The translations under genes were made by a program, and so were the position numbers. Positions 59,473 to 64,000 of a DNA stretch of 64,000 nucleotides are shown here, in pieces. The notes beneath the pieces are model-generated. The model was given only the letters and a program-made list of their open reading frames with translations. It was not told where the DNA came from and did not search any database. Source of the DNA: Cryptomeria japonica (taxonomy: Eukaryota; Streptophyta; Pinopsida; Cupressales; Cupressaceae); assembly GCF_030272615.1 (NCBI RefSeq), contig NC_081414.1:781548119-781612118 (forward strand), in the 5' to 3' direction. Positions within the stretch are counted from its first letter, which is position 1. Every line of letters begins with the position of its first letter.

Positions 59473-60639
59473 TGATAAACATATAAGGAACTTAGAGGTG
59501 GGCATGAATTAGTGCAAGCAAAAACAATAAGACAAATCTAATCGCCACTTTAAATAACTTAAAGTTTAATAAACATAGAAGAAATATCACCACATAAGCT
59601 AACACCCAATATATCAACCTCCACATAACACCAATATTTATAGGTGGAAATCCAAAAGTGAAAAACTACCATGGGAGTTAATACCCACAAGATTCATAAT
59701 CTATAGAATAGAAATCTTTGATCAGTTAAGGTCTTACAAATATGCCTAGTTAGGAGAAGACACTATTGAGAGTCACCTGGTTAAGGGATCTACCTCAACC
59801 CTATTAAAAGCTTTACCCTGTTAGGACCAACCTTGCAAGAGGATTTAGACTTAAGTTAATGAGCTACCCTATTAGGGGATTTATGATTTCAGGCGTATTA
59901 GGACCTACCCAGTTAAGAGATTTGACTGGTACAATTGTTAGGAAAATAATAGTAAAATGATCTTCATGTAGCACCTATGTGCTTGATAAGATCCTCTTTA
60001 GTTCTACCTAATACATCAACAACACACCAATATAGAGCTTCTCAGATTACCGCACAAACAAACTCACAATATTCGCTCACGATCTCATACATCATCTCAT
60101 AACTCATCACACTTTTTATAAGCATCAACTTAGTGGGCTAAGAACCTTGGAACAATTTCCTACGTTCAATGAATTTGGTCAATCTTGCACTATGCACTTT
60201 AATTATGTCTGCCACTAACATAAAAATCCAAAAATAAAACATTATGTGTATCAGTTTACCGATCTTAGTGACTTTGTTCTACCAATTAGTTATTCTTCTT
60301 TATTGACTGCTCTACACATCATAACTTCCTCATCCTATTGAATTTGTCACTACAGTATGAAACATAGCTACTTGATACAATCTCCAACACTCCTACAAAA
60401 CTGCATCACCTAACTCTTCATTGATCGTTCATACCAATTGCTTGAATACAACTCTATTCTTGTTTACCGGTTGAAGTCTTATTTGTTGGTTCACTAATAA
60501 ACTATCTCCTCTATTGGTTATGATTTACCGATTGGCTTATAAGACTTAGATGACTACCAAAACATAGTTACCATCAATAACAACATAAAACAAGTCATCA
60601 ATCAACCTATTACATCAAAACATCATCATCAAGCCAACA
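59473..60639 (-). mobile_element. NX2 5' LTR
   Basis: A 1,167-bp LTR, TGATAAAC to CCAACA in plus orientation. It pairs with the split 3' LTR (26896-27323 plus 47540-48246). It is followed by CACAC, the right target-site flank. Confidence 0.9.
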
Positions 60640-60818
60640 CACACCCCCTACCAATCCTACATTTTTACAATTTCCTGTTTTTCCTTTCATGCTGAGTCCT
60701 GATTTCTTTTAATCAAAACCTATTTTTTGGCCTTGTACAATAGTCATTTCAGTTGAGCAAAAAACTTGTTGTCATGTCAGCCTACTTTGTAAATTTAATT
60801 CATTTACTGGCAGTCAAG

Positions 60819-60825
60819 TATAAAA
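60819..60825 (+). promoter_or_regulatory. TATA-like box, left arm of inverted repeat
   Basis: TATAAAA, at the same place in its arm as the minus-strand box at 62135-62141. It faces inward, towards the small open frame at 60952-61182. Confidence 0.35.
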
Positions 60826-62134
60826 CAAGGTCTACCCCTCTCATTTTAAATCCTAAGCTAACCTAATCGAAATCAAGTTCTCAATTATACTCTAGAAAAA
60901 TTCAATTCAACTGAGCAAGTAATCAATCATTCATCAAGCACTGGAGCTGAAGTGAATTCAAGTTCAAGTATTGAAGATGGGCCATGGCATCCATGGTCAA
61001 TGTTTTATGAAGACATTTTACACGAAACCCTAAAACCTTTGTGTGAAGGTCAAACAAAACTTCATCAAGGTATACATTGTTGTTTCAAGCATTGCAGTCC
61101 TTCCCTCAAAAGAAAAGTATTTTATTACAATATTTCATTACATAATTTATCAATTGAATTTCCTGGTCAATTGCAATATTAAGGTTTGACCTAAGACAAA
61201 CCCCTATTTCCAACCTATTTCCTATCCTTTTAATATTTGTGGAATAGGTACAAAATTTGTACTTAAGAATTTTGGTAGATTTAATAGTGACTATAATGGT
61301 GAAAATTAGGGTTTCCACCATTAGAGGGATGAAAACCACTAATTTTTGCTTGGGTTGACCATTACATTGAAAAGAGGGAGAATCCAATAGATTTAGTCAA
61401 AAATTAAAAAAAATACTAAGACCGAATATTGATTGGATTGATCAAGGGGTTTCCTCTTTTGTGAGTTGAAATGTTGAATTAAGGTAAAGTGCTAAAAAAT
61501 GAAGGTAAAACTAAGAAAACAATGAACTACAAATGTGGTATTTTCGTGTGCACCTGAATGTGAGCAATATATGCAAATTTGGATCTGATCCTTGAAAAAG
61601 CTCCAAAAATATCAGGACCAGTGTGCCTGCCATCATGGTCCTCCTACTTTTTCACATGCCAAAGAGGGTTGATTCATTTTGGCAAATAATGCCTATTATC
61701 AAGAGTACAACTTCGTACCTATTTCCTATACACAAAAAGAAAGGGAAATAGGTTGGGAATAGGGGATTTCCTTAGGTTAAACCATGAAATTGAGATAAAG
61801 ATAATTGAAATTACTGTACTGAAAGGTTCTCCTTTTGAGGGAGATGTTGAATAATGACTAAAAATCAAGTACTATACCTCCTTGTGAAGTTTTGTTTGTC
61901 TCCACACGGAATTAGGGCTTGATGAAGTCTTCAACAAAATAGTATGGATGATGTGAACCTCAATGCTTGATTCTTGACTTTCTTGCTGCTCCTAAGCTTC
62001 AATGAAAACTGATTAATGCTCAATTGCTCTTGAATGCTTGATTGCTTTATCTCATATGTGCGCAATTTCATGTTTGTATACTTGTGGATGATTCATAGAT
62101 GTGTTAGATGTGAAATGAGAGGGGAAAGACCTCC

Positions 62135-62141
62135 TTTTATA
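62135..62141 (-). promoter_or_regulatory. TATA-like box, right arm of inverted repeat
   Basis: TATAAAA on the minus strand, mirror partner of 60819-60825. It also faces inward. Confidence 0.35.
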
Positions 62142-62230
62142 CTTTCCCATCAGATAAATTACTAATTTCCTGACATGAGCGAACATAGAGCAAGAGATCC
62201 TACTCAAATTTGAAATAGGACCAAGGGGTC

Positions 62231-63640
62231 AAATGGGGCCCAGTTTAAGGGAGACAAAGTCATGGCACCCTGGTCCTACCGCATTTTTAGGGCTAGGATA
62301 ATATGCCAAATGCATGAGAAAATCCCTTAAATGATTTGCAATTCATGAGAGGCATGAGCATGATCGGGTCCCAATCAGGCCAAGGGGTGCAAATGCTAAG
62401 GTGGCGACCCAATGCGGTCAAAATTGTACAATGGTACAATTTTAGGATGCTACAATGATGAATATGTTTAGCTTTTGATGGTGGAAAATTCAAATGACTA
62501 GGGCAGATTTGTGCTACATGGTCCTGAAAAATCAAGCCAAACTTCTAGGAATAGGTTCTAAACATCTTTTTTTCCTTAGATCTCGATTTGTGCCTCTTTG
62601 GATATCTATAACAGTCTATTTTCGATAATTCACTTTTATTATTCATACTTTTACCCTAATTTCACAATTACAATCCAAATTAAACTAAGAAAGAGAATAG
62701 CCAATACTAACCAGTAATCCAATAAGAATCTTAGCCCTTTCCTTATTTGGATTGAGGCTAGATCTATTTGGGTTCAGTCCTCTTTCAATGTAGTGGTGTT
62801 AGTTGGGTTATTTAGTGGACTTACTTGGTGAAACCCTAATTCCTAATTTTCACAACTTTACAATATCTACTCACCAAATAGAACTGCCTCTTCTAGAGAT
62901 TATCAATGGTTAGGAACTTCCTGTGGTAGACCATTCACTAGAAAAAATAGATCTCAGGGGTAACTTTAGAATTCTATAGTGACAACCAATTAAACGATGG
63001 CTAAGGAGAAGGAGAAATGAGCTCAAATCCAAATTCACTAGTGTATTGGCCATCCTTAGAGGGGCCCTTGACTAAGCTATAAACAAATTTCTCTCTAAAC
63101 AATTTTAGAGGGTTGAGAATCCTAAGAATTTCAACAATCGCAGTTGTGAGGGGGGAACAAAATCCTACATGGAGAATCTCCAAACAGGCAGAAAGGTACC
63201 AAGAACCAAATAGTCAACCCAAAAAACCCCATATTTATCAACCAAAGAATTCTCCATAGTCGATCAAACAAGGTGGAGCTCCAAGTGGGAAATAGAAACC
63301 CAAGGGTCTTTCCAAAATCTTATGTGTCGCCCATTGCCAACCTGCCAAAGAAAACTATTCAGTGCACTCACTACAGTAGAAAATAATTATGACTGTAAAT
63401 TAACTATTCAGTGCACTCACTACAGTAGAAAATTTTCTATTTTATTAATAATGCATTAATGTGTAAAATAATTATTAAGTGCACTTCAGTATTAAATTAT
63501 TATTTTTTTGTTTAATAATGTGAATGCTCATTTCTATGGAAAAGAAATTAATCTTTCAAAGCTGACCGGGAAAATCTTACGCCTACTATCATGATCTTTT
63601 GTTTAACTCGGAAGAAAATGACCAAAAAAAAAGCTATTGA
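62231..63640. other. Intergenic sequence upstream of the receptor kinase gene
   Basis: No gene is supported. Short open frames on both strands have no recognisable motif. A pair of 32-bp direct repeats lies at 63353-63433. GTACAATGGTACAATTTTAGG near 62427 is a small direct repeat of TACAAT words. Confidence 0.5.
63353..63433. repeat. 32-bp direct repeat, two copies 49 bp apart
   Basis: 63353-63384 and 63402-63433 are the same 32 bases (AACTATTCAGTGCACTCACT then ACAGTAGAAAAT). A third partial copy, AGTGCACTTCAG, follows at about 63477. It lies 400-480 bp upstream of the receptor kinase start codon. Confidence 0.9.
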
Positions 63641-63721
63641 TGAAAAACCATGGGTCATCTAGAATTTAGTCGGGCACTATCCTAATTTCATAGACTTGAA
63701 CGTTTGAAATTATTGGCTACA

Positions 63722-63762
63722 GGCAGTCAATGTCTGAATTCGTTAACGCGGGATTGACTGCC
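63722..63762. promoter_or_regulatory. Inverted pair of W-box-like elements
   Basis: GGCAGTCAAT (63722-63731) and ATTGACTGCC (63753-63762) are exact reverse complements. Each contains TTGACT, a W-box core (TTGAC plus C/T) bound by WRKY factors. They lie 74-114 bp before the ATG of the lectin receptor kinase. Binding is inferred from the motif only. Confidence 0.5.
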
Positions 63763-63835
63763 CTACTTCGACCATGTCGCTCATTTGGTAGCCTGTTTAT
63801 TTTCTATTTAAATTCGAAAATATAATTGTTAAGAA

Positions 63836-64000
63836 ATGGCGAAGATGTATTTGTTACTAGCAGTTGCTGTGATTATTGCAGCGAATTATTGCAGTGCAGT
63901 AGAAGTGTATGGCGGAGACACGCTTCTAGTGGGTTCTTCCCTTTCAGGAAATCAGACCCTAATTTCGAGAAATGGAACGTTTGCATTTGGATTTTTCAAT
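63836..64000 (+). CDS. G-type lectin S-receptor-like serine/threonine kinase, N-terminus (partial)
   Basis: The first 55 codons of a gene that continues past the window, in one uninterrupted frame from the ATG at 63836. Residues 1-21 form a signal peptide: a basic MAKM start, the hydrophobic run YLLLAVAVIIAA, and an expected cleavage after CSA. Residues 28-55 (DTLLVGSSLSGNQTLISRNG, then TFAFGFFN) are the start of the bulb-type mannose-binding lectin domain, with the typical 'GD(T/S)L ... LSGNQTL(I/V)S ... F.(L/M/F)GFF' pattern. Two N-glycosylation sequons are present (N39QT, N46GT). Full-length family members are plasma-membrane receptors of about 800 residues with lectin, PAN/S-locus, transmembrane and kinase parts; none of these later parts is visible here. 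It is the only frame in the window with no damage and no retroelement character. A TATTTAAAT sequence at 63804-63812 could be a weak TATA element. Truncation after this point cannot be excluded. Confidence 0.85.
   Translation, partial: MAKMYLLLAVAVIIAANYCSAVEVYGGDTLLVGSSLSGNQTLISRNGTFAFGFFN

Larger units (their letters stand above)
26896..60639 (-). mobile_element. NX2: outer element of a 33.7-kb nest
   Basis: A minus-strand LTR element with ends TGATAAAC (26896) and CCAACA (60639), flanked by CACAT and CACAC. After subtracting Cop2 and Cop4 it is about 7.6 kb: 5' LTR 60639-59473, primer site, coiled-coil Gag, zinc knuckles, ORF-X, purine tract, 3' LTR. It has no protease, integrase or RT. 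It is the oldest member of the nest because two other elements lie inside it, and it has the most damaged ORF-X. Confidence 0.85.
60735..62230. repeat. Long imperfect inverted repeat with 400-bp spacer
   Basis: The left arm (about 60735-61280) aligns with the reverse complement of the right arm (about 61690-62230). Shared landmarks from outside in: TCATGTCAG, GTATAAAA(C/G), CCCCTCTCATTT, CATCCAT, ACAAACAAAACTTCA-like, CTCAAAAG and CAACCTATTTCC. The centre (61290-61690) is not repeated. The arms are diverged, perhaps 70-80 percent identical by eye. The unit could be two LTRs or gene 5' ends in head-to-head orientation. No target duplication was identified. Confidence 0.7.

Noticed and set aside
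60952-61182. A 76-codon frame downstream of a TATA-like box
   Set aside because: The mirror copy in the other arm of the inverted repeat does not keep the frame, so coding is not supported.

Overview
The window looks like intergenic DNA from a large plant nuclear genome, most plausibly a gymnosperm (conifer-like). That taxonomic guess is an inference from the density of nested, decayed Ty1/Copia and Ty3/Gypsy LTR retrotransposons and from the single cellular gene seen. No bacterial, organellar, rRNA, tRNA or CRISPR signal was recognised by eye. Almost every reading frame is retroelement-derived and broken by stops and frameshifts. The only cellular gene starts at 63836 (+) and runs off the end: the signal peptide and the beginning of the B-lectin domain of a G-type lectin S-receptor-like kinase.

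Layout. 1-5887 (+): Ty1/Copia element Cop1, entered inside its 5' LTR. 5888-6766: old reversed LTR-like debris. 6767-23477 (+): NX1, an LTR element with no pol, followed without a break by a second partial internal region (23478-23754), so the order is LTR-internal-LTR-internal. NX1 is split by a minus-strand Ty3/Gypsy element, Gyp1 (about 8453-18368), which keeps gag, protease, the integrase tail and an antisense plant-mobile-domain ORF, but has lost RT/RNase H and its 3' LTR. 23755-26895: debris including a second Gypsy protease remnant (Gyp2) whose core is a four-fold 174-bp tandem repeat. 26896-60639 (-): one 33.7-kb nest. The outer element is NX2 (flanks CACAT/CACAC). Cop2 (27324-47534, GTTAG/GTTGG) sits in the NX2 3' LTR. 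Cop3 (32278-45599, GTCTC/GTCTC) sits in Cop2 gag. NX3 (35902-42505, CTAGC/CTAGT) sits in Cop3 integrase. Cop4 (52779-58745, GTTTG/GTTTG) sits in the NX2 zinc-knuckle region. 60640-63835: intergenic, with a long imperfect inverted repeat, then the promoter region of the lectin receptor kinase.

The most interesting content is the NX family (NX1, NX2, NX3). These three diverged elements, 6.6-7.6 kb once nested insertions are subtracted, carry a coiled-coil Gag-like protein with up to four CCHC zinc knuckles. In place of protease-integrase-RT-RNase H they carry a conserved ORF of about 1,050-1,120 codons (called ORF-X here), which I cannot assign to a known family. ORF-X has an N-terminal conserved block, a Lys/Arg-rich middle and a helical C-terminus. 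NX elements share LTR termini, tRNA-iMet-type primer sites and CAAAGGGGGAGA-type polypurine tracts with the neighbouring Copia elements, so the simplest model is that Copia machinery mobilises them in trans. All three ORF-X copies here are broken.
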